Assembly: GCF_001484685.1 (NCBI RefSeq)
Contig: NZ_CP012200.1
Coordinates: 366,321 to 430,320 of the forward strand
DNA: 64,000 nucleotides
Direction: 5' to 3'
From: Thermococcus sp. 2319x1
Lineage (GTDB): Archaea > Methanobacteriota_B > Thermococci > Thermococcales > Thermococcaceae
Below are positions 1 through 9,478 of this stretch, piece after piece. The notes beneath the pieces are model-generated. The model was not told the origin of the DNA, made no database searches, and was given only the letters and a program-made list of their open reading frames with translations. Both the position numbers and the translations under genes were made by a program. Positions within the stretch are counted from its first letter, which is position 1, and each line of letters begins with the position of its first letter.

Positions 1-491
1 GAGTACCTCAAGCCTACGCGGTATTGGCTTATGTCCCAGTTCTGGCAAAAAACGCACCTAAAGTTGCATCCGGAGAAGAAGACTGTATAAGACGGTACAA
101 GCTCCGGCTCCTCCCCTATGTGGAGAAAATCACTCGCCACTAAACTTTCTTTTACTCTGCAGTAGCCGATCTCTTCAAATCTATTTGCGTGGCATTTAAA
201 CTCGCACAGCTCACAGCTTTCGAGCATCCTATGGGCTATTAGGGACTTTAAATCGAGCAGGCTTTTTTCAGGATTTTCTTTTAGATCGTTCTCTCTCAGC
301 TTTTCCATCCCTTCTTCGTGTGTTTTCCACAGACTCTCAAGATTCTCATCTTCTCCGAAATTAACCTCTACCTGCTTTGAATAGAAGAAATTTGGCTTTT
401 CTTCTCCGCTTAAGATTGAAAAATAATGCGGTAATGCATCTTTTGCCCTTTTAATTTCATCGAGTTCTACCCGCCTAAACCACATGATCAT
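1..491 (-). CDS. Radical SAM protein, PflA-activase-like, C-terminal part outside window
   Basis: The frame reads open from an ATG at 491 (protein start M-I-M-W-F-R-R; a second ATG lies at 485) to the left edge, so only about 163 N-terminal residues are visible. Near residue 145 is F-F-S-G-C-N-F-R-C-V-F-C, the CX3CX2C motif that binds the 4Fe-4S cluster and SAM in radical SAM enzymes, followed by Q-N-W-D-I-S, typical of the pyruvate formate-lyase activase-like and AmmeMemoRadiSam groups. Upstream of it lie further cysteines (around C-E-L-C-E-F-K-C), another possible metal site. Substrate unknown. It is transcribed divergently from FOR. The radical SAM assignment is seen directly; the subgroup is inferred from family resemblance. 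Confidence 0.82.
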   Translation of the reverse strand, partial: MIMWFRRVELDEIKRAKDALPHYFSILSGEEKPNFFYSKQVEVNFGEDENLESLWKTHEEGMEKLRENDLKENPEKSLLDLKSLIAHRMLESCELCEFKCHANRFEEIGYCRVKESLVASDFLHIGEEPELVPSYTVFFSGCNFRCVFCQNWDISQYRVGLRY

Positions 492-703
492 CGATTGATA
501 ATAGCACATGAACTATTAAAAGTTTAAACCTCTCCGAATGTAGCCCTGAAATACTTCCTTTGTTGAATGATTAACCTTCGATAGCATCTCCCTTTTCTCA
601 AAGATTCTTCGAAAGATTATACTAAACAAAAAAGCTTATTTAAGCAATAGTTGTTAAATAAGAGCGTTTTCTTGGTTTATGTCAATTAAACTATTTTATG
701 AAC

Positions 704-720
704 CCAAAACCTTTATTAAA
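704..720 (+). promoter_or_regulatory. BRE/TATA promoter of the FOR gene
   Basis: A purine-rich BRE-like stretch (CAAAAC) runs into CTTTATTAAA, centred about 38 bases before the ATG. With the usual 25-27 base spacing, transcription would start near 741, giving a leader of about 12 bases containing the GGTGGTC ribosome binding site. Inferred from sequence alone. Confidence 0.5.
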
Positions 721-752
721 ATTCAAGCATTAATGAACTTTGGTGGTCTTCT

Positions 753-2618
753 ATGAAAGGTTGGTGGGGAAGAATCCTAAGGGTTGATCTAACCAACAAC
801 AAAGTCTGGGTGCAGGAATATTCTCCGGAAGTTGCAAAGAATTTTATTGGTGGTAGAGGCTTAGCAGCCTGGATTCTTTGGAATGAAGCAAAGAACGTTG
901 ATCCTCTTGGACCGGAAAACAAGTTGGTTTTTGCGAGTGGTCCGTTTAACGGTCTCCCAACACCAAGCGGTGGAAAGATGGTTATAGCTGCCAAGAGCCC
1001 CCTAACAGGTGGTTACGGCGATGGTAACCTTGGAACAATGGCCACCGTGCATTTAAGAAAAGCCGGTTATGATGCCCTTGTCGTTGAAGGAAAGGCCAAA
1101 AAGCCCGTCTATCTCTACATCGAGGACGACAACGTGAGCATTCTCAGTGCCGAAGGTCTCTGGGGCAAAACTACCTTTGAAACGGAAAAAGAGCTCAAGG
1201 AGATACACGGTAAGAACGTGGGTGTTCTGAGCATAGGGCCCGGTGGAGAGAACCTCGTTAAATATGCCGTTGTTGTCTCTCAAGAAGGAAGGGCAGCCGG
1301 AAGGCCCGGTATGGGTGCGGTAATGGGTAGTAAGAAGCTCAAGGCGGTTGTCATTAAGGGTACCAAAGAAATCCCGGTTGCTGACAAGGAGAAGCTTAGG
1401 GAGCTTTCACAAGAGGCTTACAATGCAATTCTCAACTCCCCCGGTTATCCGTTCTGGCACAGACAGGGAACTATGGCGGCTGTGGAATGGACGAATGAGA
1501 ACTCTGCATTACCAACAAGGAACTTCAGCGACGGAAGCTTTGAGTTCGCCCGCTCGATAGACGGTTACACAATGGAGGGAATGAAGGTCAAGCAGAGAGG
1601 CTGTCCATACTGTAACATGCCTTGTGGAAACGTGGTTCTTGATGCGGAAGGCAGAGAAAGCGAGCTTGACTATGAAAACGTTGCTTTGCTGGGTTCAAAT
1701 CTCGGCATAGGAAAGCTTAACGAAGTTTCGGTTCTCAACAGAATTGCAGATGAGATGGGTCTCGATACAATATCGCTTGGAGTTTCAATATCCTACGTGA
1801 TGGAGGCCAAGGAGAAGGGCATAATAAAAGACGACAATGCCCCAGAATTTGGAGACTTCAAGAAGGCCAAGCAATTAGCTTTGGACATAGCCTATAGAAG
1901 AGGAGAGCTCGGAAACCTTGCAGCCGAGGGCGTCAAAGCGATGAGCGAAAAGCTCGGTGCAAAGGACTTTGCAATGCACGTAAAAGGTCTTGAGGTCAGC
2001 GGTTACAACTGTTACATCTATCCGGCAATGGCTTTGGCGTACGGAACTAGCGCAATCGGTGCCCACCACAAGGAAGCGTGGGTTATTGCGTGGGAAATTG
2101 GAACAGCACCGATTGAAGGTGAAAAGGCCAAGAAGGTTGAGTACAAGATAACCTACGACCCAGAAAAAGCTGCAAAGGTTATTGAGCTCCAGAGACTTAG
2201 AGGTGGTCTCTTCGAGATGCTCACTGCCTGTAGATTGCCATGGGTTGAGGTTGGCCTAAGCTTGGACTACTATCCAAAGCTTCTCGAAGCGATCACCGGT
2301 GTCAAGTACACCTGGGACGACCTCTACAAGGCAGCCGATAGGGTTTACGCCCTCATGAGGGCCTACTGGGTTAGGGAGTTCAACGGCAACTGGGGCAGAG
2401 AAATGGACTATCCACCAGAGAGATGGTTCAAGGAAGGCCTTAAGAGCGGCCCATATAAGGGTCAGCACTTGGAGAAGGACAAGTACGATGCTCTACTTTC
2501 AGAATACTACAAGCTCAGAGGCTGGGACGAGAGAGGTATTCCAAAGAAAGAGACTCTCAAGGAACTTGGCCTTGAGTTCGTTGTCCCGGAGCTTGAAAAG
2601 GTTACGAAGCTCGAGTGA
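753..2618 (+). CDS. for: Tungsten formaldehyde:ferredoxin oxidoreductase (AOR family)
   Basis: This 621-residue protein oxidises short aldehydes (formaldehyde in vitro, probably C4-C6 semialdehydes in the cell) to carboxylic acids and passes electrons to ferredoxin in the cytoplasm. The AOR-family N-terminal domain ([10 protein letters not shown]) binds the tungstopterin. The 4Fe-4S ligands are Cys284, Cys287, Cys291 (C-P-Y-C-N-M-P-C) and Cys493, the pattern of P. furiosus FOR, and the length fits. A GGTGGTC site lies 4 bases before the ATG. It is a single-gene unit with its own TATA box and a T-rich tail. From memory it is closest to T. litoralis FOR. Codon use matches highly expressed genes. 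Confidence in FOR rather than another AOR paralogue is high. Confidence 0.97.
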   Translation: MKGWWGRILRVDLTNNKVWVQEYSPEVAKNFIGGRGLAAWILWNEAKNVDPLGPENKLVFASGPFNGLPTPSGGKMVIAAKSPLTGGYGDGNLGTMATVHLRKAGYDALVVEGKAKKPVYLYIEDDNVSILSAEGLWGKTTFETEKELKEIHGKNVGVLSIGPGGENLVKYAVVVSQEGRAAGRPGMGAVMGSKKLKAVVIKGTKEIPVADKEKLRELSQEAYNAILNSPGYPFWHRQGTMAAVEWTNENSALPTRNFSDGSFEFARSIDGYTMEGMKVKQRGCPYCNMPCGNVVLDAEGRESELDYENVALLGSNLGIGKLNEVSVLNRIADEMGLDTISLGVSISYVMEAKEKGIIKDDNAPEFGDFKKAKQLALDIAYRRGELGNLAAEGVKAMSEKLGAKDFAMHVKGLEVSGYNCYIYPAMALAYGTSAIGAHHKEAWVIAWEIGTAPIEGEKAKKVEYKITYDPEKAAKVIELQRLRGGLFEMLTACRLPWVEVGLSLDYYPKLLEAITGVKYTWDDLYKAADRVYALMRAYWVREFNGNWGREMDYPPERWFKEGLKSGPYKGQHLEKDKYDALLSEYYKLRGWDERGIPKKETLKELGLEFVVPELEKVTKLE

Positions 2619-2620
2619 GC

Positions 2621-2634
2621 CTTTTTCTTTTTTA
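2621..2634 (+). terminator. T-rich terminator after FOR
   Basis: Directly behind the TGA stop the coding strand reads C-T5-C-T6, the usual archaeal intrinsic termination signal. No hairpin is needed or seen. Confidence 0.5.
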
Positions 2635-2658
2635 TATCATGATTTCTTTAGTAGGATG

Positions 2659-2787
2659 TCAACACCGGTGAAATAGCAATATGGTTAATAAAGAACCTTT
2701 AATCAACCCCCTATCTCCCTCTGTATACCATGACCAGCTGAATAAGAACGTAAAAAATAAGAAGGAGGTGAATATTCTGTTTCCCAT
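2659..2787 (-). CDS. Small hydrophobic peptide, second cistron of a tiny unit
   Basis: This 42-residue frame starts M-G-N-R-I-F-T-S and contains a strongly hydrophobic, aromatic stretch (residues 5-18, about one membrane helix). A GAGGTGG ribosome binding site lies 6 bases before its ATG, and the ATG is 1 base past the stop of the preceding (repaired) small frame at 2789, the spacing of a translationally coupled pair. I recognise no family. It lies antisense to nothing known and ends about 40 bases from the FOR stop. It could be chance, but promoter, ribosome site and coupling together argue for a real peptide gene. Confidence 0.35.
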   Translation of the reverse strand: MGNRIFTSFLFFTFLFSWSWYTEGDRGLIKGSLLTILLFHRC

Positions 2788-2788
2788 T

Positions 2789-2945
2789 TTAAACCACCTC
2801 TCTTTGAGCCATGATAGTTGCATACAGTGCCCCAAACGGATTAACACAGCCCTTAACTTCTGGGGGGCTTTGGCTGGCTTACTGCGTAAGCTGCGTACGC
2901 TCCAACCAACAACAAAACCACAGGCAAGCTTAACTTCTTCCTCAT
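2789..2945 (-). pseudogene. Small signal-peptide-like gene with frame break in a C6 run
   Basis: On the minus strand a clear promoter (TTTTATATATACC near 2955-2970) and a GGGGGGCGA ribosome site precede ATG at 2945. The protein begins M-R-K-K-L-S-L-P-V-V-L-L-L-V-G, a basic start plus one hydrophobic helix like a signal peptide. As written it stops after 30 residues (stop at 2853-2855). Removing one base from the six-G run at 2862-2867 (C6 on the coding strand) keeps the frame open to a stop at 2789-2791, giving 51 residues and perfect coupling to the next small frame. No family recognised. It may be a sequencing error, phase variation or real decay. Confidence 0.4.
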
Positions 2946-3033
2946 TCGCCCCCCAGGTATATATAAAACTTCCCTCCAAAAAACCATAACTGTTAGAATA
3001 AAGGTGGTTTTATTGGAAGTGGGTCAGAAACCC

Positions 3034-3048
3034 TATCCTGACAGTATC
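3034..3048. repeat. Solitary copy of an IS6-type terminal inverted repeat
   Basis: The 15 bases TATCCTGACAGTATC are identical to the right end of the IS element at 10992-11677 and are the reverse complement of its left end. No partner end or transposase is visible within several hundred bases, so this is a remnant of a deleted or excised element. It lies just upstream of the archaemetzincin TATA box (about 3065-3075). Confidence 0.65.
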
Positions 3049-3120
3049 GGCAGATTCTTAGGTAATTTTATAAGCTTTTCTTTTGGAAAGATAGGATAGT
3101 AAACAACTGAGTGGTGAGAC

Positions 3121-3771
3121 ATGGAGCTTGTTGGATTCGTCCACGTTGGCAACACATTCAACGAAAAAGCAATCACCGGAGCTTACAGGAGAGTTAACAA
3201 CTATTTTAGATCAAAAAATCTTCCAATAAGGCTTGTTTATCTTGGGAAGCTTGAATTGGGCCCCGGATATCTCGTTAACATCCACACGGACGGCGGGAGC
3301 ATTAAAGGGTACCCCCTGGAGGGAATTACCGAACTTTTGCATGCGAAACTTATACATGCCCAAGAAGAGCTTTTTGAGAAGAAGAAGGCAAGGGCAGAAA
3401 AGAACAATGGTTCCGAAGAGGAGGTTACCATGAACAAGATATTCGGAATAGTGAATTTCCCCATAGTCTCGAGAAATCCCTACTTGGATTTTTATGAGAA
3501 ATTTTTGGGGATTCAGCAGGATTTCCACGAACTGAAAGTCATGGTTCTTTCGATAAAACCTTTTGAGTCTGAAAACAAGAAACTTTTTGAGGATAGACTC
3601 TTCAAAGGGATTTTACATGAAATTGGCCATGCCTTTGGGTTGAATCACTGTCAGGAGGACTGCGTCATGAACCCCCCAAAGGTCATTGCCGAATGGGACT
3701 TAAGAAGAGAAGACTTCTGTGAAAAGTGCTTTTTGGAGTTGAAAGGAAATGTTAAAGGAGAAAAGGATTAG
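3121..3771 (+). CDS. amzA: Archaemetzincin metalloprotease
   Basis: This is a zinc-dependent peptidase of the archaemetzincin (M54) family. The signature is complete near residue 166: H-E-I-G-H-A-F-G-L-N-H-C, then CX4C, a Met two residues on (C-V-M-N, the Met-turn) and C-E-K-C near the C-terminus. The three His bind the catalytic zinc and the four Cys a structural zinc. At 216 residues it is slightly longer than usual because of a charged insert near residues 85-105. TATA at about 3065-3075 and GTGGTGAG before the ATG support the start. Its 3' end overlaps the next gene by 23 bases, so the two are cotranscribed. Physiological substrate unknown. Confidence 0.93.
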   Translation: MELVGFVHVGNTFNEKAITGAYRRVNNYFRSKNLPIRLVYLGKLELGPGYLVNIHTDGGSIKGYPLEGITELLHAKLIHAQEELFEKKKARAEKNNGSEEEVTMNKIFGIVNFPIVSRNPYLDFYEKFLGIQQDFHELKVMVLSIKPFESENKKLFEDRLFKGILHEIGHAFGLNHCQEDCVMNPPKVIAEWDLRREDFCEKCFLELKGNVKGEKD

Positions 3772-4399
3772 CGTTGTTATTCCCGCTTACAACGAGGCAA
3801 AGAGAATTGGAAAGGTTCTCTCAAGGATTCCAGAGTTTGTTGACGAGGTTATCGTTGTGGACGATGGGAGCAGAGACAACACTTCTGAAGTTGCAAAAAG
3901 CTATGGGGCAAAGGTAATCCGGCTTGATGAAAACCAGGGCAAAGGAGCTGCAATGAAAGAAGGGGTCGAGCATGTAAGTGGTGATATTGTGGTTTTTATG
4001 GATGCAGATGGCCAGCACAACCCAGAGGAAATTGAGAAGCTCCTCGATCCAATTTTGAAAGGCGAGGCGGACTTTGTTATAGGCTCCCGGCTGATAAAGG
4101 CACAAGGAAAAAGACCGCTTATAAGAAAGATAAGCAACTTTCTGAGCACTGGCTTAATAAAGCTCAAGCTGGGTATTGACGTTAAGGACACCCAGAGCGG
4201 ATTTAGAGCCATAAAGAGGGAATTCCTGCCGGAAATAGAGAGCAAAAGGTATGAAGTCGAAACTGAGATTTTAATAAAAGCCGTGAAAAAGGGAGCGAGA
4301 GTTAAGGAGGTTCCGGTGGAGAGAATCTATGGGGTTGAAACGGGCCATTTCAGGTTTGAAGACGTTTTGAGGTTTATTCGCTCCCTTATCAGGTACTGA
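3749..4399 (+). CDS. Family 2 glycosyltransferase, dolichyl-phosphate sugar synthase-like
   Basis: A 216-residue GT-A fold enzyme predicted to move a sugar from a nucleotide donor to a polyprenyl (dolichyl) phosphate for N-glycans or glycolipids. Visible motifs are V-V-I-P-A-Y-N-E-A near the start, V-V-D-D-G-S-R-D-N-T, and F-M-D-A-D-G-Q-H, whose DxD binds the metal and diphosphate. There is no C-terminal membrane domain, so it should be a soluble or peripheral enzyme working at the inner membrane face. Start codon ATG within the amzA coding region; the fumarase genes follow 9 bases after its stop. The lipid-phosphate acceptor is inferred from family similarity. Confidence 0.85.
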   Translation: MLKEKRISVVIPAYNEAKRIGKVLSRIPEFVDEVIVVDDGSRDNTSEVAKSYGAKVIRLDENQGKGAAMKEGVEHVSGDIVVFMDADGQHNPEEIEKLLDPILKGEADFVIGSRLIKAQGKRPLIRKISNFLSTGLIKLKLGIDVKDTQSGFRAIKREFLPEIESKRYEVETEILIKAVKKGARVKEVPVERIYGVETGHFRFEDVLRFIRSLIRY

Positions 4400-4408
4400 G
4401 GTGAGTGT

Positions 4409-5245
4409 ATGGAAGAAGCAATATTTGAAGCGATAAAGCTTGCCGTCACGAAAATTCCCAGTGATGTCGTTAAATCCTTGCAGGAGGCCTACGAAAAGGA
4501 GAACAATCCAATTGCAAAGTTCAACCTTGAAAACATTTTAAAAGCCGTTGAAATTGGAAAGCGAGAGGGAATTCCAGTGTGCCAAGACACCGGGACGGTG
4601 ACTTTCTTTGTAGAAGCTGGAGTTGAAAGCCCGTACCTAAGGGAAATAGAGGGGGATATAGCTTCAGCTCTGAAAAGAGCAACGGAGGAGATCCCTTTAA
4701 GGCCAAACACCATTGATGTCCTCACGAACAAAAACCTTGGAAACCTTCCGGTTATTCACTGGGAGCTCACAAAAGGGGATAAAATAAAGATAGCTATTCT
4801 GCCAAAAGGAGGGGGAAGCGAGAACTGTTCTGCTTTAGCAATGCTCACCCCCGCGGAGAGCTTTGAAGGTGTAAAGAGAGCTGTTGTTGAGAGAGTCAAA
4901 GAATGTAGAGGAAAGCCCTGTCCTCCAGTAATAATAGGAATCGGCATTGGGGGGAGTGCAGACTTTGCATTAAAGCTTGCCAAAAAAGCCCTGTTAAGAC
5001 CCGTAGGAGAGAGGCACAAAGACAAAAGGATAGCAAAATTCGAGGGGGAGCTGCTTGAAGAGATAAACTCCTTAGGAATAGGCCCCATGGGGATGGGAGG
5101 AAAAACAACTGCCATAGACGTCAAGGTTGAGATGGCTTACAGACATCCGGCTTCGTTCCCTGTTGGAATTGTTTTCCAGTGCTGGGCGCATAGGAAGGCT
5201 TTCTTAGAAATAAGCGCAAACGGAGAAGTGAGGGTATGGCAGTAA
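4409..5245 (+). CDS. Class I fumarate hydratase, alpha (N-terminal) subunit
   Basis: This 278-residue protein is the iron-sulfur catalytic half of a two-subunit class I fumarase, interconverting fumarate and malate. It carries C-Q-D-T-G-T near residue 60, A-L-A-M-L-T-P, and the G-I-G-I-G-G-S and G-M-G-G-K-T-T segments typical of the family; cysteines in these regions ligate the 4Fe-4S cluster. GAGGTGAGTGT precedes the ATG. The beta subunit overlaps its end by 10 bases, matching the usual pairing. Thermococcales lack a full citric acid cycle, so it probably works in amino acid or C4-acid metabolism (inference). The related L(+)-tartrate dehydratase reaction is a less likely alternative. Confidence 0.88.
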   Translation: MEEAIFEAIKLAVTKIPSDVVKSLQEAYEKENNPIAKFNLENILKAVEIGKREGIPVCQDTGTVTFFVEAGVESPYLREIEGDIASALKRATEEIPLRPNTIDVLTNKNLGNLPVIHWELTKGDKIKIAILPKGGGSENCSALAMLTPAESFEGVKRAVVERVKECRGKPCPPVIIGIGIGGSADFALKLAKKALLRPVGERHKDKRIAKFEGELLEEINSLGIGPMGMGGKTTAIDVKVEMAYRHPASFPVGIVFQCWAHRKAFLEISANGEVRVWQ

Positions 5246-5754
5246 AGCTAAAAACACCGCTAACCGAGGAGGACGTGCTAAAACTCAAAGCCGGGGACTT
5301 GGTTTACCTCTCGGGGGTGATATACACGGCAAGGGATCTCGCCCATAGAAAACTACTGGAAAAAGCCCCCTTTGATTTAAGAGGAGCCGTTATCTATCAC
5401 TGCGGCCCAATAGTGCGAAAAAAGGAAAGCGGATATGAGATAGTCTCCGCAGGCCCAACAACAAGCGCGAGGATGAGCAGATACCTCGAAAAAATCCTAA
5501 GCATGGGCGTTAAAGGCATCATAGGAAAAGGAGGGATGGAAGTAGGGCCTTTCAGAGAGCACAAAGCGGTTTACTTTGCATTTACAGGAGGCGCTGGATC
5601 TCTGGCTGCAAGGAGCATAAAGAGGGTTTTAGACGTTTACTGGCTTGAAGAGCTTGGAATTCCCGAGGCGGTTTGGGTTCTGGAGGTTAAGGACTTTCCG
5701 CTTATAGTGGGAATAGACGCCTTCGGCAACTCCTTATACTCTAACCCCCGCTGA
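5236..5754 (+). CDS. Class I fumarate hydratase, beta (C-terminal) subunit
   Basis: This 172-residue partner of the preceding alpha subunit corresponds to the C-terminal domain of bacterial single-chain class I fumarases. Family features seen are [11 protein letters not shown] near the start, [22 protein letters not shown] and G-K-G-G-M. It starts inside the alpha subunit gene, consistent with translational coupling and equal dosage. The 3' end overlaps the convergent MoaD-like gene by 14 bases. Confidence 0.88.
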   Translation: MAVKLKTPLTEEDVLKLKAGDLVYLSGVIYTARDLAHRKLLEKAPFDLRGAVIYHCGPIVRKKESGYEIVSAGPTTSARMSRYLEKILSMGVKGIIGKGGMEVGPFREHKAVYFAFTGGAGSLAARSIKRVLDVYWLEELGIPEAVWVLEVKDFPLIVGIDAFGNSLYSNPR

Positions 5755-5971
5755 GAACGGGCATGACCTTTATTTCGTCCCCTTCCTCAACCACTGCATC
5801 CCCCTTTGCGGGCTTGCCGTTAATGAAGATTATCTTGTCATGGAATTCGTCATACCTCGGGATTAGCTCTCTAAGTATCTCATCTACCGTCTTTGGTGAC
5901 TCAAGCTTTATCTCAAGCTCTCTAGCTTTGGCAAGGTGAGCAAAAGCACCCATAAGCCTGATTTTCACCAT
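5741..5971 (-). CDS. MoaD/ThiS-type ubiquitin-like protein
   Basis: A 76-residue beta-grasp protein ending in V-L-S-G-G. The C-terminal Gly-Gly is adenylated and converted to a thiocarboxylate for sulfur transfer (molybdopterin/tungstopterin or tRNA thiolation) or conjugated to proteins as archaeal SAMPs do. I placed the start at the ATG of M-V-K-I-R-L because GGTGAT lies 4 bases before it; earlier in-frame GTG and ATG codons would overlap that site. A sulfur donor for tungstopterin fits the tungsten enzyme FOR nearby, but which pathway it serves cannot be told from sequence. Confidence 0.85.
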   Translation of the reverse strand: MVKIRLMGAFAHLAKARELEIKLESPKTVDEILRELIPRYDEFHDKIIFINGKPAKGDAVVEEGDEIKVMPVLSGG

Positions 5972-6765
5972 GTGCATCACCACAGATACTATTCTTTGTC
6001 AGCTGATAAATTTTGTTGTCCTTTTTACTTTGTTTTGTTGTTTGCTGTTTTTTCTTTTGTCTTTTGATTTTTTCCAAGGTTATGGACTCAGCATCCTCTC
6101 AGCAACAGTCTTTGGTGCACTGTTCTTTACATTCCCCGAGAAGTTTACAAGATACGCTCCCCAGATTATGTACTTTTGGATCGGGGGAATGACGGGCTTC
6201 ATAATTGCAGTGATAGCTTTCAGAAACGTAAATGACACCTACTATGCGGTTAAAATCTATGGGCTTCCGGAGAAAGAAAAAACCGTAGAGTTCCTTTATA
6301 ATTCACTAAAACCCCAACAGGCTGTTGTCGCAATAGCTATGGCAATTGAAGGGCTCGCAATTCTAGGGGCAAAAGACCTCACAAAAGAGGGACTTTCACT
6401 GGTCTTTGAGAAATATAAACCCCTCGAAGGCAAGTTTGCCGTAGGCCTTGGTGGCAGTGAAGAGTTTGGAACTGCAACTCCTCTTGAGGCGACCTACTGG
6501 GTGCTCAGGGCTTTTAAAGCAACAGATTACAAAGTCCCCTCTGAGGAGAGAAGAAGGATAAAGGACTTCATTGAAAGCTTTAGAAAAGGAGATGGGTATG
6601 GAGTAACGCAGGCAGGGGCCACGGTATGTGAGGGACCACATCCAGTTTATAAGAGCACCCCAGAACCCCAATGGTGGCTTCAGAAGGAGTCTTGAAATGG
6701 GGATTTCAAACTTCCAAAATACTTATAGAGCTTTGAGGGCACTTGATGACCTTCTGAGCTTTTGA
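5970..6765 (+). pseudogene. Membrane protein with prenyltransferase/cyclase-like toroid repeats, frameshifted
   Basis: Two or three hydrophobic segments (roughly residues 10-35, 40-55, 65-85) are followed by a soluble part resembling alpha/alpha-toroid repeats of the prenyltransferase/squalene cyclase type. The frame stops at 6695, but dropping one C from the run at 6666-6669 continues it as N-G-G-F-R-R-S-L-E-M-G and further to a stop at 6763-6765, restoring a typical repeat ending. The true start is unclear: the first 100 bases are extremely T-rich (about 6000-6080), give an odd Leu/Phe/Cys-rich N-terminus and have no good ribosome site. Family assignment is tentative. Possibly intact in the organism if the C run was misread. 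Confidence 0.5.
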
Positions 6766-6786
6766 ATACTGTTTGGGGGTATAGAA

Positions 6787-7542
<756 letters not shown>

Positions 7543-7637
7543 GTTTGTATATCGTTTTAATTCTTGTTACTAATTCAGTTCATTAAAATTTTATCAACAA
7601 CAATTTTATAAAGCTCTTTACCGTAACTAAAGCCGCC

Positions 7638-8210
7638 ATGATGAGCATTAATTTTGCAATGTTCTCTCTCGCAAAAGATGTCATTGAAGAAGGGGCCTAC
7701 CTTGCTCTTTTTTATAGTCCTTTTGCTTTTGGGATACTGAAAAACTTTCTTGGGATTTTCACTTCAAGTGGTAAGCAAAAGGGGAGTGAAGGATTGCTTC
7801 CATCTGGTGCGTATATCTACCCTTCACTGGACGTTGATTATCTCATCACCGAAGTTCTTGGAAACAGGGAGATAATTGCAGTCGCCAGAAATCCCCATCT
7901 TTTTGAAAAGTATGAAATCCCCCTTCTGTGGCTGAGCAAAGTGGAAAAGGAGAATGCTGTCAGCCCAACTCACCTTGAAAAGATTCTTCACTGGGCTGTG
8001 ACAACGATTACCAATGAGCATGCTTTGATTTTTGATGGTGTTGAATACCTTATTTTGGAAAACGGGTTTGAGCCTGTTTTTAGATTCCTCGTTAATTTAA
8101 AGGACCAAATTCTCCTTAAAAACTCGGTTCTCGTCCTTGTAGTTGATGAAAGAGCCTTAGAAGAAAAGCATGCCTTTCTCCTGCAGAGGGAGTTCAAAAA
8201 GATTCTCTAA
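7638..8210 (+). CDS. DUF835 domain protein
   Basis: A 190-residue protein whose second half (about residues 55-185: L-L-W-L-S-K-V-E, H-W-A-V-T-T-I, L-I-F-D-G-V-E-Y-L) matches the DUF835 pattern known in Thermococcales, often in signalling or chemotaxis-like contexts. A short hydrophobic stretch lies near residues 20-38. TATA box TTTTATAAAG at about 7604-7613 puts the transcription start near 7636, so the mRNA is probably leaderless and begins at this ATG. Function unknown; DUF835 folds resemble RecA/MEDS-type sensor domains (family knowledge, not seen here). Confidence 0.75.
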   Translation: MMSINFAMFSLAKDVIEEGAYLALFYSPFAFGILKNFLGIFTSSGKQKGSEGLLPSGAYIYPSLDVDYLITEVLGNREIIAVARNPHLFEKYEIPLLWLSKVEKENAVSPTHLEKILHWAVTTITNEHALIFDGVEYLILENGFEPVFRFLVNLKDQILLKNSVLVLVVDERALEEKHAFLLQREFKKIL

Positions 8211-8258
8211 AACGGCAACCTTAAATATTCTCCCTTCCAAACTTTCTCGGTGAGTGGA

Positions 8259-9476
8259 ATGCTCCATCACGTCAAGCTTATATACGCAACGAAAAGCAGG
8301 AAGCTTGTTGGAAAGAAGATAGTACTTGCCATACCGGGGAGCATAGCGGCTGTGGAGTGTGTCAAGCTTGCGAGAGAGCTCATAAGACACGGTGCCGAGG
8401 TTCATGCGGTTATGAGTGAAAATGCCCAGAAGATAATTCACCCCTATGCCATGGAGTTCGCCACCGGTAACAGGGTTATCACGGAGATCACGGGTTTTGT
8501 CGAGCATGTTGAGCTTGCCGGAGAGCATGAAAACAAGGCAGATTTGATTCTTGTTTGTCCGGCAACGGCCAACACCATATCAAAAATAGCCTGCGGGATT
8601 GACGATACTCCAGTCACCACCGTGGTAACAACCGCTTTTGCCCATACACCAATAATGATTGCCCCGGCAATGCATTCAACAATGTACGATCATCCGATAG
8701 TTAGGGAGAACATAGAGAAGCTCAAAAAGCTTGGAGTTGAATTTATCGGGCCGAGGTTTGAAGAAGGGAAAGCTAAAGTGGCGAGCATCGATGAGATTGT
8801 TTACCGTGTGATTAAAAAGCTCCACAAGAAGGATCTTGCCGGAAAGAGAGTTTTAGTGACTGCCGGGGCAACGAGAGAATACATTGATCCAATAAGGTTC
8901 ATCACAAACAGGAGCAGTGGAAAGATGGGGGTAGCTATTGCTGAAGAGGCCGATTTTAGAGGAGCTGAGGTCACTTTGATAAAAACCGAGGGAAGTGCGC
9001 CGAGCTTTGTGGAGAACCAGATTGAAGTTGAAACGGTTGGAGAGATGCTCGAGGCAATAGAGCGGGAGCTTTCGAGCAAGAAGTACGATGTCGTGGTTTT
9101 GGCAGCGGCTGTAAGTGATTTTACCCCCAAAGAGAAAGCGGGAAAAAAGATAAAGAGCGGCCAACCTTTGATCCTTGAGCTCGTCCCAACGCCGAAGATA
9201 ATCCAGAGGGTCAAGGAAATCCAACCTGATGTCTTTCTTGTGGGCTTCAAGGCGGAGTATGGAGTTAGTGAGGAAGAACTAATCGAGCAGGCGAGAAAGC
9301 AAATAGAAAAGGCGAAGAGCGACGTGGTGATAGCTAACAGGGGAGAGGTTGCATTTGGAAGTGAAGTGAACGAAGTCTACTGGGTTACCAAAAAAGGTTA
9401 TGAGAAATTCCCACTAATGAGCAAGAGGGAGCTGGCGGAGAAGATATGGGACAAGATTGTGGAAATTTTAAAGTAA
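8259..9476 (+). CDS. coaBC: Bifunctional phosphopantothenoylcysteine decarboxylase / phosphopantothenate-cysteine ligase
   Basis: This 405-residue enzyme makes 4'-phosphopantetheine for coenzyme A: the C-terminal CoaB domain ligates cysteine to phosphopantothenate and the N-terminal CoaC flavoprotein decarboxylates the product. The CoaC domain shows I-P-G-S-I-A-A (FMN binding), the H-V-E-L region with the catalytic His, and A-P-A-M-H (the P-A-M-N-like motif, with His here). CoaB begins near residue 190 (V-L-V-T-A-G-A-T-R-E, then N-R-S-S-G-K-M-G and A-A-A-V-S-D-F). I chose ATG 8259 because GGTGAG ends 4 bases before it; an in-frame GTG lies at 8250. Single-gene unit with TTAAATATTC as TATA. 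Confidence 0.95.
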   Translation: MLHHVKLIYATKSRKLVGKKIVLAIPGSIAAVECVKLARELIRHGAEVHAVMSENAQKIIHPYAMEFATGNRVITEITGFVEHVELAGEHENKADLILVCPATANTISKIACGIDDTPVTTVVTTAFAHTPIMIAPAMHSTMYDHPIVRENIEKLKKLGVEFIGPRFEEGKAKVASIDEIVYRVIKKLHKKDLAGKRVLVTAGATREYIDPIRFITNRSSGKMGVAIAEEADFRGAEVTLIKTEGSAPSFVENQIEVETVGEMLEAIERELSSKKYDVVVLAAAVSDFTPKEKAGKKIKSGQPLILELVPTPKIIQRVKEIQPDVFLVGFKAEYGVSEEELIEQARKQIEKAKSDVVIANRGEVAFGSEVNEVYWVTKKGYEKFPLMSKRELAEKIWDKIVEILK

Positions 9477-9478
9477 AA

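Noticed and set aside
1348-1560. Short frames within FOR on both strands
   Set aside because: They overlap a strong gene in other frames and have no own signals.
6700-6786. Fluoride riboswitch before crcB
   Set aside because: The conserved riboswitch core bases could not be found; the gap is short and mostly the end of the broken upstream gene.
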